Of a stretch of DNA of 64,000 bases, positions 1 through 8,133 are shown in pieces. Source of the DNA: Candidatus Pacearchaeota archaeon (lineage in GTDB: Bacteria; Patescibacteriota; Minisyncoccia; Minisyncoccales; Minisyncoccaceae); contig DAONGN010000001.1 in assembly GCA_035404185.1 (NCBI GenBank), positions 441,408-505,407 on the forward strand, written 5' to 3'. Position 1 is the stretch's first letter; each line of letters begins with the position of its first letter. The notes beneath the pieces are model-generated. The model was not told the DNA's origin, made no database searches, and saw nothing but the letters and a program-made list of their open reading frames with translations. The translations under genes and the position numbers were made by a program.

Positions 1-96
1 TTTGTACTTGATTGCCAGTACCTGTACCGTCCTGTAATTGTTGCTGGGTTTGTACTTGATTGCCAGTACCTGTACCGTCCTGTAATTGTTGTTGGG
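1..96. repeat. 48-bp tandem repeat, two copies
   Basis: Positions 1-48 and 49-96 are near-identical 48-bp units (one visible mismatch, gctggg against gttggg near the end). The unit is a multiple of three and encodes a 16-residue Gln/Gly/Thr-rich repeat in the partial secreted protein. The array continues beyond the left edge, so copy number is unknown. Confidence 0.85.
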
Positions 97-190
97 TTGG
101 AGTTCCAGCATTATTAGATCCTATGGCCCCTACATTTAAAGCGACACATGTACTTGCTATTAAAATTAGTGCAAAAAGTTTTATGTTCAT
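1..190 (-). CDS. Secreted Gln-rich repeat protein, N-terminal part only
   Basis: The window edge cuts this gene, so only the N-terminal 63 or so residues are visible, read leftward from an ATG at 188-190. The protein opens with a basic/hydrophobic signal peptide (MNIKLFALILIA...) and then carries a 16-residue repeat of the type QQQLQDGTGTGNQVQT, present at least twice. That fits an exported or surface protein with a low-complexity domain. I do not recognise a family. Length, C-terminal domain and repeat number cannot be judged from this window. Confidence 0.6.
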   Translation of the reverse strand, partial: MNIKLFALILIASTCVALNVGAIGSNNAGTPTQQQLQDGTGTGNQVQTQQQLQDGTGTGNQVQ

Positions 191-269
191 TTTTTATTAA
201 TTATTGTTAATAATCCTAAACCTTTATTTATTATACAGCATCAATACAAATGCGTCTATATCAGCTATC

Positions 270-626
270 TTATTTATCTAAACAATCTTTTAATTTAACA
301 ATTTCTTTAATAGAAGGTATTGCGCCAGCAACAATTTCATTTGCCCTATCTTCTCCCAGTATAGAAATAGCACATTTTTTCTGTGAATCACTAATTTCTG
401 TAGGGATGTCTTTAGGGTCTATTCCAATTGATTCAAAAATTGCTTCTTGTTGAGTCGTTAAATATGGATGATCATATGTGCTTGTAGGATTATTATTAAA
501 TAACACAGGAATTAATTTTGTAACATCTATTCCATATGGCTTTATAATAATTAAAGTAATAGCAGCTATGATTAATAACAAAAAAATTGCACCTAGAACC
601 AAAAACACAGCTTTAATAATTTGCAT
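270..626 (-). CDS. Membrane-anchored small protein, unknown function
   Basis: A 118-residue protein with one strongly hydrophobic N-terminal segment (about residues 5-28, rich in Ile/Leu) and a soluble C-terminal part. The C-terminal part has two Cys residues, in DSQKKCAIS and KLKDCLDK, that could form a disulfide outside the membrane. It lies 12 bp downstream of the DUF4405-like gene in the same direction, so the two are probably one transcript. I do not recognise the soluble domain. Confidence 0.6.
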   Translation of the reverse strand: MQIIKAVFLVLGAIFLLLIIAAITLIIIKPYGIDVTKLIPVLFNNNPTSTYDHPYLTTQQEAIFESIGIDPKDIPTEISDSQKKCAISILGEDRANEIVAGAIPSIKEIVKLKDCLDK

Positions 627-638
627 ATTTTTATTATT

Positions 639-899
639 TTATTTTTTATTTAAAAATAAACTTTTAATAATTTGCCAGTGTAAAATTAAATGAATAATAA
701 TAAATCCCAAAAAAATTAAAGAAGATGCGATGTGTATATCTGACCAATCATGACGAGATAAGTTCAAAAATAGAGAATATCCACTTTTTTTAAACCCTTG
801 GCCTGATGGCAAAATTAGCCAAACAATGATTGCAGAAAAAGAAGAAATAAATAAGAATACAGAGCTAATTAAATCAATTATCACGTTTTTATTTTTCAT
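639..899 (-). CDS. DUF4405-like two-helix membrane protein
   Basis: 86 residues with two transmembrane segments (about 6-31 and 55-77). The second helix has the spaced His pattern W..IHIASS....IIIHLILHW seen in DUF4405 proteins, a family related to b-type cytochrome membrane domains where such histidines could bind haem. The family call rests on this motif and the overall size; haem binding is inference. It is followed by the membrane-anchored 118-residue gene. Confidence 0.6.
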   Translation of the reverse strand: MKNKNVIIDLISSVFLFISSFSAIIVWLILPSGQGFKKSGYSLFLNLSRHDWSDIHIASSLIFLGFIIIHLILHWQIIKSLFLNKK

Positions 900-1000
900 A
901 AAATTATTCCATTTTTAAATTATACCATAAATAAGAAAACCGATAATATAGGCTTTATTAAGAGTTTGGACAACGGGATTCGAGCTTTAATTTATCTTGT

Positions 1001-1072
1001 GCCCCAAACAGGACTCGAACCTGTGACCTTCATCTTAAAAGGATGTTGCTCTACCAACTGAGCTATTGGGGC
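1001..1072 (-). tRNA. tRNA-Lys (TTT)
   Basis: Read on the minus strand the sequence folds as a full cloverleaf: acceptor GCCCCAA/TTGGGGC, D-arm with AGTTGGTAGA, anticodon loop CTTTTAA giving anticodon TTT, and T-arm ACAGG-TTCGAGT-CCTGT. No CCA is encoded. It lies 11 bp downstream of the dnaJ stop, so it may be co-transcribed with dnaJ. Confidence 0.95.
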
Positions 1073-1083
1073 GTAATGAGGGA

Positions 1084-2169
1084 TTAAAGTCCCTCTTTTT
1101 TCAATTCTTCTAATAATTCTTTCTGTCTCTTGGTTAATTTTTCTGGAGTATCGATATTTAATTGTAAATACAGATTTCCTCTACCAATACCTGAAAAATG
1201 AGGAATACCCCTTTTAGAAATTTTGAGTATTTTTCCTGATTCAGTTCCGTTTGGAATTTTAACAATTATTTTTTCTCCTTCTAGGGTGGGTATTTTTATT
1301 TTTCCTCCAAGTGTTGCTTCAGAAAAAGTAATATCTTGCTTTAAGTAAATATCATCTCCATTTCTTTCGAAAATCTTGTGAGGCTTAATGGATATCCTGA
1401 TATATAGGTCTCCTGCTTCGCCTCCTCTTTTTCCAGCTTCACCTTTTCCTTTTACCTTAATTATCTGGTTATTGTCAACACCAGCTGGTATATTTATCTT
1501 TATTTTTTCTTCTTTTTTAATCCTTCCTTCTCCATGACAAACATTACAAGGTTTTTCTGGTTTTACTCCTTCTCCATGACAATCAGGGCAAATGACATAT
1601 TGACTGATAGTTCCTAAAAATGTTTTTCTAATTTCTTGGACTCTTCCTGTTCCTCTACAGGTGAAACATTCTTTTACTGAGGTTCCTGGTTCAGCGCCAC
1701 TGCCCCCGCATCTTTCACAAGTAGATTTTTTAGTGATAAAGATTTCTTTTTCTTGGTTACGAAGAATTGATTCTAGGTCAAGCTCTAAAATCATTTCCAG
1801 ATTATTACCTTTTCTAGTGTCTTTTTGTTTTCTTCTTCCCGTACTAAAGCCTCCACTAAACATATTGAAGATATCTTCAATATTGCCAAAATCACCTCCC
1901 ATGCCACCCATGATATCTTCCCAGTTAACATTTTGCTGATTAAAGCCTCCTTGAGCGCCATTGAATGTTTTTCCAAAGCGATCATACTGAGATCTTTTGT
2001 CTTTATCAGACAAGGTTTGATAGGCTTCATTAATTTCTTTGAACTTAGCTTCATCTCCCCCTTTTTTATCAGGATGATACTGATGAGCTAATTTGTAATA
2101 AGCCTTCTTTATATCCTCAGGTGAGGCATTCTTTTCTACTCCTAAAATATTGTAATAGTCTTTTGACAT
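1084..2169 (-). CDS. dnaJ: Chaperone DnaJ (Hsp40)
   Basis: Type I J-domain co-chaperone that delivers substrate to DnaK and stimulates its ATPase. The start was set at ATG 2167-2169 (MSKDYYNILG), the usual DnaJ N-terminus, 7 codons inside the longest frame. Visible order: J-domain with the HPD motif in YHPDKKGG (about residue 33), Gly/Phe-rich linker, four zinc-binding CxxCxGxG repeats (CERCGGSG, CFTCRGTG, CPDCHGEG, CNVCHGEG), then the C-terminal substrate-binding domains. Length of 361 residues is normal. It lies just downstream of dnaK. Confidence 0.97.
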   Translation of the reverse strand: MSKDYYNILGVEKNASPEDIKKAYYKLAHQYHPDKKGGDEAKFKEINEAYQTLSDKDKRSQYDRFGKTFNGAQGGFNQQNVNWEDIMGGMGGDFGNIEDIFNMFSGGFSTGRRKQKDTRKGNNLEMILELDLESILRNQEKEIFITKKSTCERCGGSGAEPGTSVKECFTCRGTGRVQEIRKTFLGTISQYVICPDCHGEGVKPEKPCNVCHGEGRIKKEEKIKINIPAGVDNNQIIKVKGKGEAGKRGGEAGDLYIRISIKPHKIFERNGDDIYLKQDITFSEATLGGKIKIPTLEGEKIIVKIPNGTESGKILKISKRGIPHFSGIGRGNLYLQLNIDTPEKLTKRQKELLEELKKEGL

Positions 2170-2225
2170 GGCAATAAATAAGAAAGGCAAAATTATTCAT
2201 TTTGCCATTCTCATAATTTTTTAAA

Positions 2226-4124
2226 TTATTCTTTTTCAGTTTCAGCTTCGGGTGCATTCTCAGGACCTTCTTCTTTCTTTGGTTCCTGATTTTGAGTCGC
2301 TTGATACATAGCGGCACCGACTTTCTGAATGGCTTGGGATAGTTCTTCTGTTTTTTTCTTTATATCCTCTATATTATCACCATCCTTAACTTTTTTCAAT
2401 TCAGAAATCTTGTCCTCTACTTCTTTTTTAGCTTCGGCTGTAACTTTATCTCCAGCATCTTTGATTGTTTTTTCTGATTGGTAGATTAAGTTGTCAGCGA
2501 TATTTTTTACCTCAATCGATTCTTTTTTCTTTTGGTCTTCGGCAGCATGGACTTCAGCATCCTTTTTCATTTTTTCAATATCTTCTTTGGATATTCCAAT
2601 TGAGCCCTCAACCTTAATTGATTGAGATTTATTCGAAGCTTTATCAATTGCGGTTACAGTCAAAATTCCGCTAGCATCAATATCGAATTTAACTTCCACC
2701 TGAGGAATACCCCTTGGTGCTGGAGGAATACCATCTAAAACAAACTTGCCTAGAGAGCGATTATCAGAAGCCATTGATCTTTCTCCCTGCAAGACATTTA
2801 TTTCAACTGAAGGTTGGTTGTCTACTGCAGTTGAAAAAACCTGTGAACCAGTAGTAGGAATGGTAGTGTTTTTCATAATCATTGGAGTTGAAACGCCTCC
2901 TAGGGTTTCTATTCCTAGTGATAATGGCAAGACATCAAGCAATAAGACGCTTTTAATATCTCCTTCGGGAGTTCTGCCTTCTTCTTTAGCCGTTAATATT
3001 TCTGCTTCAATTGCAGCACCAATAGCAACTACTTCTTCGGGATTAATTGATTTATTCGGTTCTTTGCCGAAGAAATTCTTAACTGCATCTCTGGCAGCAG
3101 GAATCAATGTTGTTCCTCCGACAAGAATAACTTCATTGATTTCATTCTTGTCCATCTTAATTTCTTCTAAGGTTTTTTTAACCCTATCAACTGATCTAGT
3201 GATTAAATCATTAGTCATTGAATCGAATTGAGATCTAGATAGTTTGTATTCTAAGTGTTTAGGACCATCAGCGTCAGAAGTAATAAAAGGAAGATTGATA
3301 TTTGTCTCCATTGCGCTAGATAATTCAGTCTTGGCTTTTTCAGCCGCTTCTTTTAGTCTCTGTAGGGCTAAAGCATCTTTTAATAAATCAATTCCCTGTT
3401 CTTTTTTAAATTCAGTTAAAATCCAATCGATTATTCTTTGATCGAAATCATTTCCTCCTAAATGAGCTTCTCCACCGGTAGCTAATACTTCAACTACATC
3501 GGGAGAAACATCAAGGATAGTTACGTCAAACGTACCTCCTCCAAAATCATATACTAATATTTTTTGAGCATCTTTTTTACCGAAACCGTAAGCTAAAGCA
3601 GCTGCAGTTGGTTCATTGATTACTCTCAAAACATTAAAACCAGCAATTTCTCCAGCAGCAATAGTTGCTTTTCTTTGAGAATCATCAAAGTTAGCCGGAC
3701 AAGTGATAACAACATTCTTAATATCTTCTCCTAGCTTGTCTTTAGCGTCAGCTTTAATTTTCTGTAAAATCATTGAAGAGATTTCAATTGGGTTGTACCA
3801 TTTGTCTCCCATTTTAACTTCAACTCCACCGTCTGATTTTTCTCTTGTTTCATATGGAAGAAGTTTCAATTCTTTTTGTACTTCGGGGTCAGAAAATCTT
3901 CTGCCGATAAATCTTTTTACTGCAGAGATAGTATTTTTTGGATTGGTAATGGCTTGTCTTTGAGCAAGAATTCCAACCACTCTTTCCCCTCCCTTGGTCT
4001 GAGCGACAATAGAAGGAGTTAAAATCGAACCTTCTCTATTTTCTAATGCCTTAGGTTCTCCATTTACAATCGAAGCTGATTTTGTAATGGCTGTACCTAG
4101 GTCTATTCCTAAAATTTTTGACAT
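2226..4124 (-). CDS. dnaK: Chaperone DnaK (Hsp70)
   Basis: 632-residue Hsp70: N-terminal actin-like ATPase (phosphate 2 motif LVYDFGGGTFDVTILD, adenosine motif near VILVGGTTLIPA), substrate-binding domain with LLLDVLPLSLGIETLGGV, and an acidic, low-complexity C-terminus (ends EAETEKE). One oddity is the phosphate-1 loop, which reads GIDLGTAITKS where most DnaK proteins have GIDLGTTNS; the second Thr is replaced. The start MSKILGID is the standard one. Expression is probably controlled by the CIRCE element 40 bp upstream, bound by the HrcA encoded nearby. Confidence 0.97.
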   Translation of the reverse strand: MSKILGIDLGTAITKSASIVNGEPKALENREGSILTPSIVAQTKGGERVVGILAQRQAITNPKNTISAVKRFIGRRFSDPEVQKELKLLPYETREKSDGGVEVKMGDKWYNPIEISSMILQKIKADAKDKLGEDIKNVVITCPANFDDSQRKATIAAGEIAGFNVLRVINEPTAAALAYGFGKKDAQKILVYDFGGGTFDVTILDVSPDVVEVLATGGEAHLGGNDFDQRIIDWILTEFKKEQGIDLLKDALALQRLKEAAEKAKTELSSAMETNINLPFITSDADGPKHLEYKLSRSQFDSMTNDLITRSVDRVKKTLEEIKMDKNEINEVILVGGTTLIPAARDAVKNFFGKEPNKSINPEEVVAIGAAIEAEILTAKEEGRTPEGDIKSVLLLDVLPLSLGIETLGGVSTPMIMKNTTIPTTGSQVFSTAVDNQPSVEINVLQGERSMASDNRSLGKFVLDGIPPAPRGIPQVEVKFDIDASGILTVTAIDKASNKSQSIKVEGSIGISKEDIEKMKKDAEVHAAEDQKKKESIEVKNIADNLIYQSEKTIKDAGDKVTAEAKKEVEDKISELKKVKDGDNIEDIKKKTEELSQAIQKVGAAMYQATQNQEPKKEEGPENAPEAETEKE

Positions 4125-4166
4125 AGTTCTTATATTTTTTTATTCTTATATCTTAATATTATTAAA

Positions 4167-4193
4167 TTATCACTCTAATGTCAAGAGTGATAA
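4167..4193 (-). promoter_or_regulatory. CIRCE operator overlapping the dnaK promoter
   Basis: A perfect inverted repeat TTATCACTC-N9-GAGTGATAA lies between grpE and dnaK. It matches the CIRCE consensus TTAGCACTC-N9-GAGTGCTAA at all but one position per arm, with the exact 9-bp spacing. On the minus strand the 9-bp spacer reads TTGACATTA, so the -35 TTGACA of the dnaK promoter sits inside the operator loop. A TAATAT -10 follows 17 bp later. Bound HrcA would directly block the polymerase. Confidence 0.9.
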
Positions 4194-4197
4194 TAAA

Positions 4198-4671
4198 TTA
4201 TTTGCTCACTTTGACTTTTGACGGCCTTATAACTTTTCCATTATATGAATAGCCTTTGTCTAATTCTTCAATTATCATTCCTGGCTCTTCCCCTTCTATC
4301 TCTTCTATGGCTTCATGAATATTAGGATCAAACTTCTTGCCAATGCTTTCAATCTCTTCCAATCCTAAGGCTTTTAAAGCATCTTGTAATTGTTTTTTAA
4401 TCATTAACAATCCGATTACGCTTTTATTGCTTTTATCCTCTTCAGAAATAGCTTTTTCGGCTAATCTAAAACTATCTAAAACAGGAATAATATCTTCAAA
4501 GACGCTTTCCTTGGCAATACAAAGTGTTCCTTTTAATCTTTCGAATTCTTGTTTTTTGTAATTAAGGAAATCAGCCTTCTCTCTTTGCCATCCGGCAAAG
4601 TATTCTTCTTTTTTTTGTTTCAATTCTTCCAGCTCCTTATTTGGTTCTTCTGTTGTTTGTTCTTCTTTCAT
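4198..4671 (-). CDS. grpE: Nucleotide exchange factor GrpE
   Basis: 157 residues. The N-terminal half is a long charged coiled coil (about 5-75, rich in Glu/Lys), and the C-terminal part has the GrpE beta-domain pattern KFDPNIHEAIEEIEGEEPGMIIEELDKGY. GrpE releases ADP from DnaK. The start codon overlaps the hrcA stop by 4 bp, so translation is probably coupled to hrcA. Confidence 0.95.
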   Translation of the reverse strand: MKEEQTTEEPNKELEELKQKKEEYFAGWQREKADFLNYKKQEFERLKGTLCIAKESVFEDIIPVLDSFRLAEKAISEEDKSNKSVIGLLMIKKQLQDALKALGLEEIESIGKKFDPNIHEAIEEIEGEEPGMIIEELDKGYSYNGKVIRPSKVKVSK

Positions 4672-5366
4672 ATTAGTTCTTCTAATACCTTATTTAATGA
4701 ATTAATTAATTTAATATTTTTTTCATAGTCCATTCTTCTCGGTCCCATAATAGTAATGATTACTTTTTGAGAAGGAAGATTACATTCTGAGCAAATCATA
4801 GTCATATCTTTAGATTTAGCAATCGGATTTTCTTTTCCAATAAATATTTGTGTTTTTGAATTAGTTTGTAATTTATCAACATTCTTTTCAAAATTTGTTA
4901 AAAAATTAACAAAACTATTGATGAAATCTTCATCTCTAGATTCTGGTTCTTTAAATATTTCATCTAATCCTTCTTTTAAATTTAATCCTTCTTTAGCGAA
5001 ATACAAATTAACAAAGCTTGATGAATTATCGGCAATGAACTTAGCTATTTCTGAAGCCATTCTAAATTTGTCTTCTACTCCCCTAATTATTTCCTCTAAT
5101 TCTTCTTCGATTTTTTCTTCCCTTTTTTCCTTTAAGTGATCAACGAAAAATCTGTAAGCTTTATCAGTGGGAATCCTTCCCGCTGAAGTGTGGGGTTGTT
5201 CTAAGAAGCCTTCCCTGATTAATGCTTGCAATTCAATTCTTATCGCGGAAGGACAAAGGCCGAAATCGTGTTTTTCGGCTAAAAACTTAGAGCTGACTGG
5301 CTCGGCAGTTTTAATATATTCTCTAACCAAGCTTTTTATTATCTGTTCTTGTCTTTCGCTTAACAT
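4668..5366 (-). CDS. hrcA: Heat-inducible repressor HrcA, short form
   Basis: Winged-helix repressor of the heat-shock operon, binding CIRCE. The N-terminal DNA-binding domain is intact: LSERQEQIIKSLVREYI, EPVSSKFLAE and the wing sequence PHTSAGRIPTDKAYRFFVD. At 232 residues it is much shorter than typical HrcA (about 340), so part of the C-terminal dimerisation/insert region is missing, although the frame is uninterrupted. A CSECNLPSQK segment near the end could be a small metal site. It is first gene of an hrcA-grpE-dnaK-dnaJ run. Confidence 0.92.
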   Translation of the reverse strand: MLSERQEQIIKSLVREYIKTAEPVSSKFLAEKHDFGLCPSAIRIELQALIREGFLEQPHTSAGRIPTDKAYRFFVDHLKEKREEKIEEELEEIIRGVEDKFRMASEIAKFIADNSSSFVNLYFAKEGLNLKEGLDEIFKEPESRDEDFINSFVNFLTNFEKNVDKLQTNSKTQIFIGKENPIAKSKDMTMICSECNLPSQKVIITIMGPRRMDYEKNIKLINSLNKVLEELI

Positions 5367-5374
5367 ATGGATTT

Positions 5375-5402
5375 AATATACCATATGTATTTTATCAGTC
5401 AA
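5375..5402 (-). promoter_or_regulatory. hrcA promoter, leaderless
   Basis: On the minus strand TTGACT (5397-5402), a 16-bp spacer and TATATT (5375-5380). The hrcA ATG begins 8 bp after the -10, so the transcript should begin at or next to the start codon. The -35 lies inside the end of gpmA. Confidence 0.6.
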
Positions 5403-6078
5403 GAACTTGGACTGACAAATAGTATTTATTAATTGGTTTTAGATTATCATCCAATTCGTAAACCAAAGGGATTCCTATTGGTATTTCCACATTAGTTATT
5501 TCTTCTCCAGAAAGCTCTTCAATGTTTTTGATTAAGGCTCTGATGCTATTTCCATGGGCAGCGATAATCACTTTTTTACCAGACATTATTTGCGGAGCTA
5601 TGGTCTCTTTCCAATAAGGAATAAGCCTTTCTTCGGTGTCTTTCAAGCTTTCAGTTAGCGGCAACTCCCCTTCTTTTATTTCTTTATATTTGAATTCTTT
5701 ATTCTCTTCATTGGCTGGTGGTTTGACATCATAGCTTCTTCTCCATATTTCAACTCGTTCTTCGCCGAACTTTTCTCTTGCCTCGTCCTTATTCATTCCT
5801 TGCAATCCGCCGTAATGTCTTTCATTGAGTCGCCATGATTTTTCTATGGGAACATTAAGATTCATTTCTTCTAAAATCAAATTAAGAGTATCGTAAGCTC
5901 TTTTTAATACCGAAGTAAAAGCTATGTCAAAAGAGAAACCTTTCTCTTTTAGAAATTGTCCAGCTTTTTTAGCTTGACTGATTCCTTCTTCTGATAAGGG
6001 AGCGTCAATCCAGCCCGTAAAGATATTTTCCTTATTCCAAACACTTTCTCCGTGTCTAATGATTATTAATTTATTCAT
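5395..6078 (-). CDS. gpmA: 2,3-BPG-dependent phosphoglycerate mutase
   Basis: Glycolytic enzyme interconverting 3- and 2-phosphoglycerate through a phosphohistidine. The RHGESVWN motif with the catalytic His is at residues 8-15, followed by FTGWIDAPLSEEG, the ERHYGGLQGMNK loop, and the second active-site His in AAHGNSIRAL. The 227-residue length is typical. The genes upstream (TsaC-like and zincin) run the same way with short gaps, so a shared operon is likely. Confidence 0.95.
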   Translation of the reverse strand: MNKLIIIRHGESVWNKENIFTGWIDAPLSEEGISQAKKAGQFLKEKGFSFDIAFTSVLKRAYDTLNLILEEMNLNVPIEKSWRLNERHYGGLQGMNKDEAREKFGEERVEIWRRSYDVKPPANEENKEFKYKEIKEGELPLTESLKDTEERLIPYWKETIAPQIMSGKKVIIAAHGNSIRALIKNIEELSGEEITNVEIPIGIPLVYELDDNLKPINKYYLSVQVLD

Positions 6079-6093
6079 ATTAATATATTACTA

Positions 6094-6636
6094 TTATTTC
6101 CTAATAATCTCAATATTGTTATTTAATAGAGAAATTATTTTTGATGGTTTAGATTTTAACTTTCCGCAATCAACGTAGAAGTCTACTTTATCCTTAAAAT
6201 ATTCTTTTGCTTCGTCAATTGTCTGAGCCGGTTCGTTTCCTTCTGTGTTGGCGCTGGGAGCGACTATCGGCCCGGATATTTTCAATAACTTAATTAGTTC
6301 TTTATTATCGGGTAGCCTGAAAGCTAGGCTGTTTTTACCACGATGCAGATATTCAAATTTTTTAATTGGAACAATAATGCTTACTTTTCCTGGCCAATAT
6401 TTTTTAGTGATTTTCTTATCTATTTTGACGTTGAATAAATCCAAATCTTTAACAGAAGAAATAAGAATAATCATCGGCTTTTTAGAATTTCTCTTCCTGA
6501 TTTTATAAATTTTTTCAACGCTTTTCTTTTCCATGGCTGAACAGACTATTCCATAAATAGTATCAGTCGGAATTACTCCAATCTTTCCATTCTTAATATC
6601 TTCTCCTATTTCTTTTATAACTTCATTTCTTGTCAT
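6094..6636 (-). CDS. Sua5/YciO/YwlC (TsaC-type) protein
   Basis: Probable L-threonylcarbamoyladenylate synthase, which makes the TC-AMP donor for the t6A37 modification of ANN-decoding tRNAs. The fold signature is visible: GKIGVIPTDTIYGIVCSA near the N-terminus, KIRKRNSKKPMIILI, and PIVAPSANTEGNEPAQT, which forms the nucleotide pocket. At 180 residues it is the short TsaC form without the C-terminal Sua5 domain. Its start overlaps the stop of the zincin gene by 4 bp. Confidence 0.9.
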   Translation of the reverse strand: MTRNEVIKEIGEDIKNGKIGVIPTDTIYGIVCSAMEKKSVEKIYKIRKRNSKKPMIILISSVKDLDLFNVKIDKKITKKYWPGKVSIIVPIKKFEYLHRGKNSLAFRLPDNKELIKLLKISGPIVAPSANTEGNEPAQTIDEAKEYFKDKVDFYVDCGKLKSKPSKIISLLNNNIEIIRK

Positions 6637-7010
6637 TTTGATTTTTTCCTTAATTCAGCTTCTCTTACTTCTTTTTCATTCATTCCGAAGTGATGAGCAA
6701 TCTCGTGCCAAACAGTTTCTTTGACTATCCTTTTTATTTCTTTTTCTGATTGGGCAGATTTTTCAATCGGATTTTTAAAGATAGTAATCTTGTCTGGTAA
6801 GACATCTGCATATCCCCATCTTTTAATCTTAGGAATTCCTTCATATAATCCGAAGAGGACATAATTTTTCCTAATCTTTAATTTTTTTAATTGTTCTGGA
6901 GTCGGATCATCTTCAACAACAATTCCGACATTGTTAAGCTTGTCTAAGAATTTTTGAGGAATATCTTTTATTCCTTCATTTACTAATTGTTCAAATCTTT
7001 CAATTTCCAT
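6633..7010 (-). CDS. Zincin_1-type metallopeptidase-like protein
   Basis: 125 residues with a single HExxH zinc motif, WHEIAHHFGMNEKEVRE, close to the C-terminus. This matches the small Zincin_1 (PF06262-like) family. The preceding EQLVNEGIKDIPQKFLDKL and VLFGLYEGIPKIKRW segments are also typical. The family is widespread and its substrate is not known. It is translationally coupled to the TsaC-type gene. Confidence 0.85.
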   Translation of the reverse strand: MEIERFEQLVNEGIKDIPQKFLDKLNNVGIVVEDDPTPEQLKKLKIRKNYVLFGLYEGIPKIKRWGYADVLPDKITIFKNPIEKSAQSEKEIKRIVKETVWHEIAHHFGMNEKEVREAELRKKSK

Positions 7011-7029
7011 ATTTTTATTCTATCAAAAA

Positions 7030-7066
7030 ATCACCAATTTAGCGATTTTTTAAAATAATTGGTGAT
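7030..7066 (-). terminator. Intrinsic terminator after the MliC gene
   Basis: Arms ATCACCAATT (7030-7039) and AATTGGTGAT (7057-7066) form a 10-bp stem. On the minus strand the stem is followed by a T-run (TTTTTTGATAG). It separates the MliC-domain gene from the zincin operon. Confidence 0.7.
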
Positions 7067-7099
7067 TATGCGAGAATAAATTTTTTGAGTATTAAGGCG

Positions 7100-7996
7100 T
7101 TACAGTGTGATTAGAGATTGACGAATTTTGTCGAATTGGCCTACGAGACTATTATAATTAAATTCTGAGACAGTACCTTCAGGATAATTTGCAACAGTAG
7201 TCGAGTGTATGAAATAACGTATGGCAATACAGGGATTAGTTCCTGGAATCGCCCAAACTTTTTCTTCATAACGATTACCAGCAGCAGCTCCATTTGTTGA
7301 TGCGAAAGAATAATCACGACCATTATCGGTTACAGTCTGAAGGTCGGTACTATCGTCTAAGAAAAGACTAGCATTACAGTCTTGAGTTGCGGGAATGATT
7401 TCTACTGAAACACCAGTATCAAAACTTGATAAATTAGTATTGGGAGCAAGAGTAGACGGAATAGTAAATTTTACACCGTTAATATCTTTACCTGGACCAA
7501 GCGCCTGATATTTATAAGAAGCATTCATTAAATAATCAACTGGATAGCGGATTGAAAAACCCGTTGTACTGTCTGAGTAAGTATTAGGTAATCCTCCAGG
7601 ATCTTTAGCGATAACAATACATCCTATATAATTTTTTTCAACGTTATTTTCTAATACAAGAGCTCCATTGCCTTTACTCCAAAAAACTAATGATTCATCA
7701 CTATTGGCATAACGTGATCCATCAGCAGAAATAGTCTGAGTTAAATCAAGGTTTCTTCCATCACTTAAAACAATCTTTACACTTCCTGAAGGAATTGGCA
7801 TTTCGCCTGGTTTTACTATTTTAACCTCTCCTTTATAGAAGGCAGCATATATTGTTTTATTGTCATTGCAAATATATGTAACTTGAGCTATGGGAGATGG
7901 TGAAGGATTTTTATTTACCTTATCATAGATATACCATATTCCCGCTCCTGCAATAATAATTACTATAAGAAGAATGAGTATAGGATTTTTATTCAT
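7100..7996 (-). CDS. Membrane-anchored MliC-domain protein
   Basis: 298 residues. A hydrophobic N-terminal anchor (about 5-22) and a short Pro/Ser linker precede an MliC-like domain at about 38-130. Diagnostic MliC elements are YICNDNKTIYAAFYKGEV, LSDGRNLDLTQTISADGSRY and ESLVFWSKGNGALV followed by a Cys. MliC proteins inhibit C-type lysozyme in other bacteria. The C-terminal half (DSTTGFSIRYPVDYLM...) is a separate extracytoplasmic domain that I cannot name. A second, shorter MliC protein is encoded at 15702-16154. The inhibitor role is family knowledge, not shown here. Confidence 0.8.
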   Translation of the reverse strand: MNKNPILILLIVIIIAGAGIWYIYDKVNKNPSPSPIAQVTYICNDNKTIYAAFYKGEVKIVKPGEMPIPSGSVKIVLSDGRNLDLTQTISADGSRYANSDESLVFWSKGNGALVLENNVEKNYIGCIVIAKDPGGLPNTYSDSTTGFSIRYPVDYLMNASYKYQALGPGKDINGVKFTIPSTLAPNTNLSSFDTGVSVEIIPATQDCNASLFLDDSTDLQTVTDNGRDYSFASTNGAAAGNRYEEKVWAIPGTNPCIAIRYFIHSTTVANYPEGTVSEFNYNSLVGQFDKIRQSLITL

Positions 7997-8072
7997 ATTT
8001 TTATATAAATTATAATCTTTACCTTAGTATACTCTTAAAGTGTCTGTTAGTAAATTAAGAGTAATAAATAAA

Positions 8073-8091
8073 AACCGACGAATAGTCGGTT
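8073..8091 (-). terminator. Intrinsic terminator after the deaminase gene
   Basis: AACCGAC-GAATA-GTCGGTT stem-loop. On the minus strand it is followed by TTTTATTTATT. It lies 43 bp past the deaminase stop. Confidence 0.7.
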
Positions 8092-8133
8092 AAGTTTTTA
8101 ATAAAAGTAATTTGTTGTAATTAATAATAGTTC

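Noticed and set aside
961..990. Repeat copy before tRNA-Lys
   Set aside because: GGGATTCGAGC resembles a T-loop, but GCAGGGG and the tail are missing, so I do not count it as a copy.
2746..3231. 161-residue plus-strand frame inside dnaK
   Set aside because: Antisense shadow of dnaK; codon pattern mirrors the real gene.
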